DNA of 64,000 bases. Source: Egibacteraceae bacterium (lineage in GTDB: Bacteria; Actinomycetota; Nitriliruptoria; Euzebyales; Egibacteraceae). Below, piece by piece: positions 51,747-59,562 of the stretch (the stretch's first letter is position 1; each line of letters opens with the position of its first letter). Location of the stretch: the NCBI GenBank assembly GCA_030446745.1, contig JAUJMS010000016.1, positions 1 to 64,000 on the forward strand, given 5' to 3'. Made by a program: the position numbers and the translations under genes. The notes below the pieces were generated by a model. The model worked only from the letters and a program-made list of their open reading frames with translations, had not been told where the DNA came from and did not search any database.

Positions 51747-52715
51747 ATGCCTGTCTGGTTGCAGGCCGTTGTGCTCGGCATCGTCCAGGGGCTGACGGAG
51801 TTCATCCCGGTGTCGTCGTCGGGCCACCTGGTCGTGGTCCCCTACCTCGCCGGCTGGCAGTCGCCTGGCCTCGCGTTCGACGTGGCCCTGCATCTCGGAA
51901 CCGCCGGGGCGGTGGTCGTCTTCTTCCGGCGCGAGCTCGCCGCACTCGCACGCGGGGTGCTCAGCCGCGGCGGCGGTCCCGACGCCGCGCTCGCGCGGCG
52001 CCTGGCGCTGTTGATCGTCGCCGCATCCGTCCCCGTTGCCGTCGTCGGGCTGCTCGCCGAGGATCTCGTCACCCAGGCGTTCCGGTCCCCGCTCGCGGTC
52101 GCGGCGTTCTTTCTCGTCACGGCCGTCGTGCTCACCCTCGGCGAGCGGCGCCGTGACCGCCGCGTCGCCGCCGCCACGCGACCGGCGGCGCCCGACGGCG
52201 CGGACGTCCCCGTCTGGACCGGCGACTGGATCGGGACGACGGCGACGGTGACCGCCGCGCCGGCGTCGCTGTCGCTGCCGGTGGGCGACGACCCCGGCGA
52301 CCCGGCCGGCGAGACGCTCGACGGGATCGGGCTGCGCCAGGCGCTGCTCGTCGGCGCGGCACAGATCGTCGCGCTGCTGCCGGGCGTGTCGCGGTCGGGC
52401 ATGACGATCGCCGCCGGCGTCGCGGCGGGCCTGACGCGGGAGGCGGCGGCGCGCTTCTCGTTCCTGCTGTCGCTGCCGGCGCTGCTCGGCGCGTTCGTCT
52501 TGAGCTTGCCGGACCTCGGTGAACCGGGGCCGTACTCCGGCGCCGCCGTCGCGGCGGCGGTGGTCGCCGCATTCGTCTCCGGCTACGCCGCCATCCGCTT
52601 CCTCGTGCGACTGCTGTCGCGCGAGCGGCTCACCGGCTTCGCGCGCTACTGCGTGTTCGCCGCGGCGGTCACGGCCGTCGGCTACGCCTTCCTCGGCCCG
52701 CCGAGCTCGGTGTAG
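51747..52715 (+). CDS. uppP: Undecaprenyl-diphosphatase
   Basis: 322 residues from ATG 51747 with AAAGGA upstream. Recycles the cell-wall lipid carrier. Seen: GIVQGLTEFIPVSSSGHLVV at the N-terminus and LLPGVSRSGMTIAAGVAAGL later, the two catalytic BacA signatures, with about eight helices. It is some 50 residues longer than usual because of a hydrophilic insertion near residues 130-195 (DRRVAAATRPAAPDGADVP and following). Confidence 0.96.
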   Translation: MPVWLQAVVLGIVQGLTEFIPVSSSGHLVVVPYLAGWQSPGLAFDVALHLGTAGAVVVFFRRELAALARGVLSRGGGPDAALARRLALLIVAASVPVAVVGLLAEDLVTQAFRSPLAVAAFFLVTAVVLTLGERRRDRRVAAATRPAAPDGADVPVWTGDWIGTTATVTAAPASLSLPVGDDPGDPAGETLDGIGLRQALLVGAAQIVALLPGVSRSGMTIAAGVAAGLTREAAARFSFLLSLPALLGAFVLSLPDLGEPGPYSGAAVAAAVVAAFVSGYAAIRFLVRLLSRERLTGFARYCVFAAAVTAVGYAFLGPPSSV

Positions 52716-52719
52716 CGCG

Positions 52720-53517
52720 TCACGCCGACGCCCCCGCGTAGCGCCGCAGGCCGGTGCGCCACAGCCAACGGGTGAAGGCGAGCAGCGCCGCGGTGAACGC
52801 GGCCGCCCCCGCGAGCGTCGCCCCGTCGAGGCGCCCGGTGACGCCTTCGGCGGGCAGCGTCACGGCGAACGCGATCGGCACCAGGAACGTGAAGCCGATC
52901 CGCAGCCAGCCGGGATAAATCGTCACCGGCCAGCGCCCCGCCTGGTACACGCCGTCGAACAGCTCGACGATGAACTCCATGCGCACGATCCAGAACGCGC
53001 CGATCGTCAGGGCCAGCCAGAAGCAGTAGACGAGGATCGCGCCGAGCAGCAGCGCGACGGCGAACCCCAGCGCCGACCAGATTCCGACGGCGGCCTCGAC
53101 CCGGACGGCCGCCACGGCGAGCACGACCGCCCCGACGAGCACGTCGACGCCCTGCCAGATGCGGAACTCGCGGGTGCTGGCGAGCAGCTGCGCGTCCGCA
53201 GGCTTGGTCAGCGCGTAGTCGAGCGTGCCCTGGCGCACGTCGTCGATGAGCCGCTGCATGTTCGGCTGGATCACGGCGCGGATGACACCGCCCATCAGGA
53301 TGTGCACGCCGAGGACGGCGAGCAGTTCGTCGCGCGACCAGCCGCCGAGCTGCGCGGTGTGGGAGAACACCAGCGCGAGCACCGCCAGCGCCGTCGCCAC
53401 GGCGACGAGCGACTGGACCAGCTGCAAAAAGAAGTTGACGCGGTACTGCAGCTCGTTCAGGGCGCTGATCCGGAAGAACGTCCAGGCCAGCCGCAGCGGC
53501 CGCAACGGCTCGCGCAT
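52720..53517 (-). CDS. ABC-2 type exporter permease
   Basis: 265 residues, six hydrophobic segments. Start ATG 53517 overlaps the upstream permease stop (ATGA). The sequence AWTFFRISALNELQYRVNFF and DYALTKPADAQLLASTREFR fits the ABC-2/DUF990-like permease family found as pairs with an ATPase. Substrate unknown. Converges on uppP with a 4-bp gap. Confidence 0.85.
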   Translation of the reverse strand: MREPLRPLRLAWTFFRISALNELQYRVNFFLQLVQSLVAVATALAVLALVFSHTAQLGGWSRDELLAVLGVHILMGGVIRAVIQPNMQRLIDDVRQGTLDYALTKPADAQLLASTREFRIWQGVDVLVGAVVLAVAAVRVEAAVGIWSALGFAVALLLGAILVYCFWLALTIGAFWIVRMEFIVELFDGVYQAGRWPVTIYPGWLRIGFTFLVPIAFAVTLPAEGVTGRLDGATLAGAAAFTAALLAFTRWLWRTGLRRYAGASA

Positions 53518-54347
53518 CAGTTGCCCACCGCCGCGTAGCGCGCGATGCCCAGCCGCCACACACCGGCGACGAGCGCCGCGCCGAGCGCGACCCACAGCAC
53601 CTGCACGGCGAGTCCGACGAGCAGCTCGCGCGGCGCGAGGTCGCCGGCGAGCACCTCGATCGGAAAGCCGAAGGTCCAGCGAAACGGCAGCACGTTGCTG
53701 ACGGCGAGCACCCAGGTCGGCATCAGCACGAGCGGCACCAGCCGGCCTGAAAGCAGCAGCTCGGCGGTGAAGTACAGCTCGTACAGCGCCGACACGCGTG
53801 TCGTCCAGAACGTGACCATCCCGAGCACCCAGAGCATGAACGAGCGGATGAGGTACGCGCCCCAGATCGCGACCGTGAAGACCACCGCTTCCAGTGGCGT
53901 GATCGCGAAGGTCGGGCGGAACACCAGCGACAGGACCGCTGCCAGCGGCAGCCACAGCACGATGACGACGAACTTCCAGCCCGCGAAGAAGGCGAGGTCG
54001 TAGTGGATCGGGTGGACCGGCCGCAGCAGCATCGCCGACAAGTGCCCCTCGCGGATGCGCTGCTCCCAGCCGTACGGCGTGAAGACGATGTTCATGTTGC
54101 GCACCAGCGTCCACACGATGTAGTAGGCGGCGAACTCGCCGGGTGTGATGCCCTCGACCGCGCCGCCCTGCGCCCGCGCGACGGTGCTCCACACCACCAG
54201 ATAGATCACCGGCTCGGTGATCATCCCGACCATGTACGCGTAGTTCGCCGCACGGTACTGGAACTGCTCGATCACCGCCGTGCGCATCACGGTCCGGTAG
54301 AAGTCGGCCATGCCGCCGGCGCGCCGGTCGGCCGCGACCGCCGTCAT
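53517..54347 (-). CDS. ABC-2 type exporter permease
   Basis: 276 residues, six hydrophobic segments, e.g. EFAAYYIVWTLVRNMNIVFT and LAFFAGWKFVVIVLWLPLAA. Contains a GHLSAMLLRPVHPIHYDLAF stretch equivalent to the partner permease. The start overlaps the ATPase stop by 4 bp; an ATG at 54311 (MADFYRTV) is an alternative. Probably a heterodimeric export channel with the next gene. Confidence 0.85.
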   Translation of the reverse strand: MTAVAADRRAGGMADFYRTVMRTAVIEQFQYRAANYAYMVGMITEPVIYLVVWSTVARAQGGAVEGITPGEFAAYYIVWTLVRNMNIVFTPYGWEQRIREGHLSAMLLRPVHPIHYDLAFFAGWKFVVIVLWLPLAAVLSLVFRPTFAITPLEAVVFTVAIWGAYLIRSFMLWVLGMVTFWTTRVSALYELYFTAELLLSGRLVPLVLMPTWVLAVSNVLPFRWTFGFPIEVLAGDLAPRELLVGLAVQVLWVALGAALVAGVWRLGIARYAAVGN

Positions 54348-55336
54348 GCGCGCGTCGCCTCACGCGCGAAAACGCGCTCGATGACGTCCTCGACCGGGGT
54401 GTCCTCGATGGTGAGGTCGCTGACGACGTGGTCGCGCAGCAACGTCGCCGCGACGCGCGAAGCGTCGGCGCGCGGCACCTTCAGCGTCACCGTCGCACCG
54501 TCGCGCGCGGTCACCTCGCCGTAGACGCTGAGATCGGTCCCGCCGTCGCCCAGCGTGACGCTGATGGTCTTGACCGCCTCGAACTGGTCGCCGAGGGCGG
54601 ACAGCTGCCCGTCGTAGAGGATCTCGCCGTGGTGGATCACCACGACGCGCCGGCACAGCGCGGCGATGTCGGCCATGTAGTGGCTGGTCAGCAGGACCGT
54701 CGCCTCGTGGCGACGGTTGTACTCGGCGATGAAGGTGCGGATGCGCTTCTGCATCGTGACGTCCAAGCCGATCGTCGGCTCGTCGAGGAACAGCACGCGG
54801 GGACGGTGCAGCAGCGCCCCGGCGATCTCGGCCTTCATCCGTTCGCCCAGCGACAGGTTGCGCACCGGCGTGCGCACGAGGTCGCCGAAGTCGAGCAGGT
54901 CGACCAGCTCGTCGCGGGTGCGGCGAAATTCCTCCGGCGGGATGCGGTAGATCGCGCGGTTCATCTCGAACGAGTCGAGCACCGGCAGGTCCCACTGCAG
55001 CTGGTTGCGGTTGCCCATCACCAGGGTGATCTGGCGCAGGAACGACGGCTCGCGCCGCGCGGGCGCGCGGCCGAGGACGGCGACCGCGCCGGACGTCGGG
55101 TGCAACAGGCCGGAGAGCATCTTCAGCGTGGTCGTCTTGCCGGCGCCGTTGGGGCCGAGGAAGCCGACGACCTCACCCGGGGCGATGTCGAACGAGATGC
55201 CGGCGACCGCGTCGACGTCGCGGTACTCGCGGTGTGCGAGGCTGCGCAGCGCCGCGCGCAGGCCGCCCTCGCGCTCGGGGACGCGGAAGGTCTTTCGCAG
55301 GTCGGCGACGTGGATGTCGGGCTCGCGCTGGGCCAC
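54344..55336 (-). CDS. ABC-2 type exporter ATP-binding protein
   Basis: 330 residues. Walker A GPNGAGKTTTLKMLSGLL, Q-loop VMGNRNQLQWDLPVLDSF, signature LSLGERMKAEIAGALL, Walker B VLFLDEPTIGLDV, switch histidine LLTSHYMADIAAL. A C-terminal DrrA-like domain of about 80 residues follows. First gene of the three-gene exporter; divergent from the mau-like operon. Confidence 0.93.
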   Translation of the reverse strand: MAQREPDIHVADLRKTFRVPEREGGLRAALRSLAHREYRDVDAVAGISFDIAPGEVVGFLGPNGAGKTTTLKMLSGLLHPTSGAVAVLGRAPARREPSFLRQITLVMGNRNQLQWDLPVLDSFEMNRAIYRIPPEEFRRTRDELVDLLDFGDLVRTPVRNLSLGERMKAEIAGALLHRPRVLFLDEPTIGLDVTMQKRIRTFIAEYNRRHEATVLLTSHYMADIAALCRRVVVIHHGEILYDGQLSALGDQFEAVKTISVTLGDGGTDLSVYGEVTARDGATVTLKVPRADASRVAATLLRDHVVSDLTIEDTPVEDVIERVFAREATRA

Positions 55337-55430
55337 GCGGATCGCCTTTCTCGTCGCCGCACCGGCTGCGGACGCCGACGCATATCACCATAGGCTTGAC
55401 GCATCGGGCGGCACTGGCGACAGTATCCGC

Positions 55431-55952
55431 ATGCCGTCGTTGGCGGGCCCCTTCTACGCCGCCGCGCTCCTGCTCGCCATCGCAGGGGCGCCAAAGGTCG
55501 TGCGGCCCGCCTCCGCCGTGCGGGCGCTCGCGTCGGCCCGCCTGCCCGCGGCCGCCCCGCTGGTGCGGGCGCTGGGCGCCGCCGAGGTCGTCGTCGGAAT
55601 CGGAGCGGTCGTGGTGGGCTCAACCACCTTCGCGCTGCTCGTCGCGGCGTCGTACCTCGCGTTCGCGGGCTTTGTCGCGCTGGCACTGCGCCGCGGCGGC
55701 GTCCTCGCCTCGTGCGGGTGCTTCGGACGCGACGACACGCCGCCGACGGCGCTGCACGTCGTGGTCGACCTCGCCGCCGGCGGGGTCGCGCTCGCGGTTG
55801 CTGCCCGCCCGCTCGGCGGTGTCGGCGCGATCCTCCGCGACCAACCGCTCGCCGGTGTCCCGTTCGTGGCGCTGGCGGCGCTGTGCGTGTGGTTCGCCTA
55901 CCTCGCGCTCGCGGGGCTGCCAGCGCTGGTTGCCGCGGGGAGCCGCGGGTGA
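55431..55952 (+). CDS. MauE-like (DoxX-related) redox membrane protein
   Basis: 173 residues with about five hydrophobic segments: FYAAALLLAIAGAPKVVRP, ALGAAEVVVGIGAVVVGS, YLAFAGFVALALRRG, the CGCFGRDDTPP cysteine pair after helix 3, and a final helix. MauE family proteins help mature the disulfide-rich small subunit of methylamine dehydrogenase. The next gene overlaps by 4 bp and encodes a MauA-like Cys-rich protein, which supports the assignment. Confidence 0.83.
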   Translation: MPSLAGPFYAAALLLAIAGAPKVVRPASAVRALASARLPAAAPLVRALGAAEVVVGIGAVVVGSTTFALLVAASYLAFAGFVALALRRGGVLASCGCFGRDDTPPTALHVVVDLAAGGVALAVAARPLGGVGAILRDQPLAGVPFVALAALCVWFAYLALAGLPALVAAGSRG

Positions 55953-56563
55953 GCGACCTCGTCGAGCGCAGCGCCGCCTTTTTGCAGGCGCGCACGTCGC
56001 GGCGGGGGTTCCTCGCCAAGCTCGCCCTGGTCGGCTCCGCGCTGGTCGCGGCGCCCGCCACCTACCTGCTACGGCCGCAGTCGGCGTACGCGGCGCTGTG
56101 CGGGCCCGACGCCGACTTCTCCGACGGTTACTCCGTGTTCTGCTGCACGATCAACCGCGGGATGAACAAGTGCCCGCCCGGGACCTTCGTGGGCGGCTGG
56201 TGGAAGGCGGCAGGGTCGGCGTACTGCTGCCGCGACGGCCAACCTAGCGCGCGCTACTACATCGACTGCCAGGGGCGCTGCACCCGCTGCCGCGACGGCT
56301 GCGGCGACGGCTTCTGCGACCCGTCGTGCGTCAACTGCTCGTGCCGCGGCGCGCAAGGCACCTGCGACCAGCGGCGAGTGTGCTGCAACTACTTCCGTTA
56401 CGGGCAGTGCCACACCGAGATCGGCTGCGGCGGCCCGGTGGCGTGCCGCGTCGTGACCTGCACGCCGCCGTACAAGCTGTACGACGACTGCGGCACGACG
56501 ACGCTGTTCGACCAGCGCACCGTCGGCCACACCGCCCCGTGTCTCGCGCCGCGCTGCGCCTAG
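55949..56563 (+). CDS. Tat-exported 24-cysteine protein resembling methylamine dehydrogenase light chain
   Basis: 204 residues from GTG 55949 (GTGA overlap). Tat signal TSRRGFLAKLALVGSALVAA. The mature part has 24 cysteines in about 155 residues, with FCCTINRGMNKCPPGTFVGG, WWKAAGSAYCCRDG, CQGRCTRCRDGCGDGFCDPS and CNYFRYGQCHTEIGCGG. The CPPG...W...C layout recalls MauA. The only tryptophans are the adjacent WW near residue 90; the second tryptophan needed for the TTQ cofactor is absent. It is probably a disulfide-rich exported redox protein with a different chemistry. No large subunit is nearby. Confidence 0.8.
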   Translation: MSDLVERSAAFLQARTSRRGFLAKLALVGSALVAAPATYLLRPQSAYAALCGPDADFSDGYSVFCCTINRGMNKCPPGTFVGGWWKAAGSAYCCRDGQPSARYYIDCQGRCTRCRDGCGDGFCDPSCVNCSCRGAQGTCDQRRVCCNYFRYGQCHTEIGCGGPVACRVVTCTPPYKLYDDCGTTTLFDQRTVGHTAPCLAPRCA

Positions 56564-56604
56564 CCCATGGACCGCGAGCTCACCCGCCGAGGAGCACCCA
56601 CCCC

Positions 56605-57390
56605 GTGACCGCGCTGATCGTCGTCGAGGCCGTCGCCATCGGCCTGCTCGGCTTGCTCGTCGCCGGGCTGCTGCGCAGCCACGCCGAGATCCTGCGCCGT
56701 CTCCACGAACTCGGGGCCGGCGTGGGTACGGGCGAGGAGGCGGCGCCCCCGCGCTTCCGCGTCGCGGCGGGCGTTCCGGCGCCCGGCGGCACGCCGGCGC
56801 CCGACGCCGCGGACATCGCCGGCGTCACGCCGTTCGACGAGGCCGTCGCCGTCCGTGTCGCCGGCGCCGAACAGCACACCCTGCTCGCGTTTCTGTCCAG
56901 CGGCTGCACGACGTGCGCCGGCTTCTGGCGCGCCTTCGCCGACGGGCCGGCGCTACCCCCCGCGACGCGGCTCGTCGTCGTCACCAAAGGCCCCGACCAG
57001 GAGAGCGAGTCGGCGCTGCGCCGGCTCACGCCTGCCGGCGTGCCGGTGGTCATGTCCTCGGCGGCGTGGGACGACTACGGGGTGCCGGGGTCGCCGTACG
57101 TCGTCTACGTCGACGGCCCCAGCGGCCGCGTCGCCGGCGAGGGGGCCGCGACGAGCTGGCCGCAGGTCGCGAGCCTGCTCTCCCAGGCGGTGGCCGACAG
57201 CGGTGGACAGGACCGGCGCGGCGGCGGGCGCGGCGGGCGCGGCCGGCGCCAGCGGGGGCGGCCGGAGGCGGGCTTGGGCGACGCCGCGCGCGAGGCCCGC
57301 GCGGACCGGGAGCTGCGCGCGGCGGGCATCCACCCGGGCCACCCAAGCCTGTACCCGGAGGCCGGCGGCGACGCGGAGGGCGCGGCGTGA
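56605..57390 (+). CDS. MauD-like thioredoxin-fold protein
   Basis: 261 residues from GTG 56605 with GGAG upstream. N-terminal membrane anchor VVEAVAIGLLGLLVAGLL; a thioredoxin-like domain with LLAFLSSGCTTCAGFWRAFA (CxxC = CTTC), RLVVVTKGPDQESES, and the cis-Pro region GVPGSPYVVYVDGPSG. The C-terminal 70 residues are Arg/Gly-rich and basic. MauD is the thiol-disulfide partner for MauA maturation, in keeping with the neighbour. Likely faces the outside of the membrane. Confidence 0.86.
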   Translation: MTALIVVEAVAIGLLGLLVAGLLRSHAEILRRLHELGAGVGTGEEAAPPRFRVAAGVPAPGGTPAPDAADIAGVTPFDEAVAVRVAGAEQHTLLAFLSSGCTTCAGFWRAFADGPALPPATRLVVVTKGPDQESESALRRLTPAGVPVVMSSAAWDDYGVPGSPYVVYVDGPSGRVAGEGAATSWPQVASLLSQAVADSGGQDRRGGGRGGRGRRQRGRPEAGLGDAAREARADRELRAAGIHPGHPSLYPEAGGDAEGAA

Positions 57391-57467
57391 CCGGCGCGTC
57401 GCTGCTGCTCGCCGGTGGCGTCGCCGTGGCGGCGCTCGCCGGAATCCGGTCGAGCTGGTCACCGTGA
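57387..57467 (+). CDS. 26-residue membrane peptide
   Basis: Starts at a GTG overlapping the MauD-like stop (GTGA) and encodes VTGASLLLAGGVAVAALAGI plus RSSWSP, a single hydrophobic helix with a short polar end. It ends 9 bp before the next gene. Overlap and composition argue that it is translated, but it is too short for a family call and could be a coupling peptide. Confidence 0.45.
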   Translation: MTGASLLLAGGVAVAALAGIRSSWSP

Positions 57468-57476
57468 GGGGAGTCG

Positions 57477-58112
57477 ATGCTGTCGAGCATCACCCCGCTC
57501 GGTGAGCGGGGACGGCGCAGGCGCTGGGGCGTCACGGTGACGTCCTACCTGCTGGGGTCCGCGGCCGGCGGCGCGGCGGTGGGGGCGCTGCTCGGCGCGC
57601 TCGGCGCGGGGGTCGGGGCGCTGCTCGGCGGCGTGCTCGGCGCGCGGGGACCGTCGCCGCTGCGCCCGTCCGGCGCCGCGGCAGCCGCCATCCTCGCCGT
57701 CGTGTTCGCGCTGAGCGCCGCGGCAGACCTGCACCCGGCCGGCCGCCGGCTCCTGCCGACGCTGCACCGCCAGGTCAACGAGGACTGGCTGCACACCTAC
57801 CGCGGCTGGGTCGTCGGCGTCGGCTACGGCGTGCAGCTCGGCATGGGCGTCGTCACGATCGTGACGACCGCGACCGTCTACGCCGCGTTCGCGCTGGCGC
57901 TGCTGACCGCCTCACCGGTCGCCGGCATGGTGATCGGCGCGACGTTCGGGACGGTGCGCGCTGTGCCCGTGCTCGCTCTGCGGCGCGTCACGACGCCCAC
58001 AGGACTGAGCCGCACGCATCGGCGCATGCAGCGGTGGGCACCCGCCGTGCACCGCGGCGTCGCGGCGGCGCAGGCACTGGCGTCGCTGGCACTGCTGGCG
58101 GTGGTCGCGTGA
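57477..58112 (+). CDS. Polytopic membrane protein of the mau-like operon
   Basis: 211 residues from ATG 57477 with GAGGGGAG upstream. About five helices, including the Gly/Ala-rich LLGSAAGGAAVGALLGALGA, AAAILAVVFALSAAADL and VVGVGYGVQLGMGVVTIVTT. A histidine and tryptophan-containing loop HRQVNEDWLHTYRGW sits between helices. No family recognised; the layout of a multi-helix protein after the MauD-like gene suggests a thiol or electron carrier for the exported Cys-rich protein, by context only. Confidence 0.7.
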   Translation: MLSSITPLGERGRRRRWGVTVTSYLLGSAAGGAAVGALLGALGAGVGALLGGVLGARGPSPLRPSGAAAAAILAVVFALSAAADLHPAGRRLLPTLHRQVNEDWLHTYRGWVVGVGYGVQLGMGVVTIVTTATVYAAFALALLTASPVAGMVIGATFGTVRAVPVLALRRVTTPTGLSRTHRRMQRWAPAVHRGVAAAQALASLALLAVVA

Positions 58113-58600
58113 GAATCGCCCACCACGGCATCAGCGCCGACGTGCCGCCCGGCTGGGAGGCCCGCATCTACCGGCGCACCGACGACGAGCCCGGCGCGAC
58201 GACCGCCCCGGTGCTGCACGCGGCGACCTTCGCGCTGCCCGAGGAGCGCGGCGACTTCGGCGGCGGCGCGGTCGAGTTGATGGGACCGGGGGACGCGTTC
58301 GTCGCCCTGGTGGGTTACGACGCCGCGGTCGCCGGCACGCCGCTGTTCGCGCGCCAGGGGCTGCCACGGCGCCCGCGCTCCTCGTCGTTCGCCCGCAACA
58401 AGCTCCAGCACGTGATCCCCGGCCAGGGCGGCAGCCAGTTCTTCTTCACCGCCGCGGGGCGCGGCTGGTGCCTGTACGTGGTGCTCGGCAGCTACGACGA
58501 CCGCGACGCGCTTCTCGCGCGCGTCTACGCGGTGCTCGTCACGATCGTGCTCGACGGCGACAGCGTCGTCGTGCCGGAGGTGCCCGATGTCCTCCGCTAA
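58109..58600 (+). CDS. Conserved-looking soluble protein of unknown function
   Basis: 163 residues from GTG 58109 (GTGA overlap with the upstream gene). Begins RIAHHGISADVPPGWEARIY and has ATFALPEERGDFGGGAVELM, DAFVALVGYD and QFFFTAAGRGWCLYVVLGS, a beta-rich pattern. A single cysteine. No signal peptide. Not recognised; its position in the overlapping operon suggests it acts with the exported Cys-rich protein. Confidence 0.72.
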   Translation: MRIAHHGISADVPPGWEARIYRRTDDEPGATTAPVLHAATFALPEERGDFGGGAVELMGPGDAFVALVGYDAAVAGTPLFARQGLPRRPRSSSFARNKLQHVIPGQGGSQFFFTAAGRGWCLYVVLGSYDDRDALLARVYAVLVTIVLDGDSVVVPEVPDVLR

Positions 58601-59549
58601 CCAGCCGCCGCGTCGCCGGGGCGCAGTCAAGACGCTCGTGCTCACGTTGGCCGCCGCGGTCGTGGTCGCCGTCGCCGTGCCGGACGCGAGCCCTGGCGCG
58701 GGCAAGCGCGATCCGGGCACCTTCGCGTTCGTGCAGAGCGACGACCGCGGCTTCAGCTACACCCCACGCCTGGCCAACACCAACGGCCGCGACCGCAGCC
58801 TGGTGACGCGCCGGCGGATCGTCGGGCGGCCGGCGTTCTCGCCCGACGGCCGGCGGCTCGCCTTCTCCGGCCCGCTCACCGACGACAGCGACGGGCGCTA
58901 CGCGATCTTCGTCGTCAACCGCGACGGGTCGGGGCTGCGCCGCCTGACGCGCCCCCGCTTCGCCGACTTCGACCCGGCGTGGTCGCCCGACGGCCGCCAC
59001 ATCGCCTTCTCGCGCAACGTGCGGGGCAACCTCCGCCGCGCCACGTGCTGCGTCGTCCGCGTCATCCGCGCCGACGGAAGCGGCGGCAGCCGCACGATCC
59101 GCAACACCCGAGGGGCGATCAAGCCGGCGTGGTCGCCGAACTCGCGCCGGCTCGTGGTGCAGCTGCCGCACCGCCTGCGCGTCGTGCAGATCGACGGGTC
59201 CGGCAAGCGCGTCCTCGCCCGGGGCCGGGTCAGCGACCCGGCCTGGTCACCCGACGGACAGCGCATCGCCTACGTGCGGACCCGGACCGCGCGCCGCGCC
59301 CGCGTCCTGGTCGAGCCGAGCGGCGGCGGCACGGCACGCGTCCGGTTCCGCGGGCGGGCGCGCGCGGAGTTCCCCGCGTGGGGGCCCGACAGCAGCACCC
59401 TGTACTTCACCGCGTTCCACGGTCGCGGTGACGACGGGCGCCGGGACGCCGCCGTATGGCGGTCCCGCGGCCCCGGCGGACCACTGCGGCGGCTCTTCCG
59501 CTACGACCGCCCGCTGTTCGGGCTGGCGTTCACGCCCGAGGAGCCGTAG
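58587..59549 (+). CDS. Secreted WD40-like/PD40 (TolB-type) propeller protein
   Basis: 320 residues, start ATG 58587 (14-bp overlap). N-terminal hydrophobic segment LVLTLAAAVVVAVAVP acts as signal or anchor. Repeats with the PD40 signature: FSPDGRRLAFSG, WSPDGRHIAFSRN, WSPNSRRLVVQ, WSPDGQRIAYVRT. Possibly a scaffold for other exported proteins. Last gene of the 55.4-59.5 kb operon. Confidence 0.85.
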   Translation: MSSANQPPRRRGAVKTLVLTLAAAVVVAVAVPDASPGAGKRDPGTFAFVQSDDRGFSYTPRLANTNGRDRSLVTRRRIVGRPAFSPDGRRLAFSGPLTDDSDGRYAIFVVNRDGSGLRRLTRPRFADFDPAWSPDGRHIAFSRNVRGNLRRATCCVVRVIRADGSGGSRTIRNTRGAIKPAWSPNSRRLVVQLPHRLRVVQIDGSGKRVLARGRVSDPAWSPDGQRIAYVRTRTARRARVLVEPSGGGTARVRFRGRARAEFPAWGPDSSTLYFTAFHGRGDDGRRDAAVWRSRGPGGPLRRLFRYDRPLFGLAFTPEEP

Positions 59550-59562
59550 CCGCGACTACGGC
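59543..59562. terminator. Convergent-pair hairpin spanning both stop codons
   Basis: GCCGTAG-ccgcga-CTACGGC: a 7-bp stem whose arms contain the TAG of the propeller gene and the TAG of the opposing BNR gene. Confidence 0.6.

Noticed and set aside
55949-56563. Standard methylamine dehydrogenase light chain with TTQ cofactor
   Set aside because: Only two adjacent tryptophans are present and no MauB or MauG gene lies near, so the classical enzyme is not supported.
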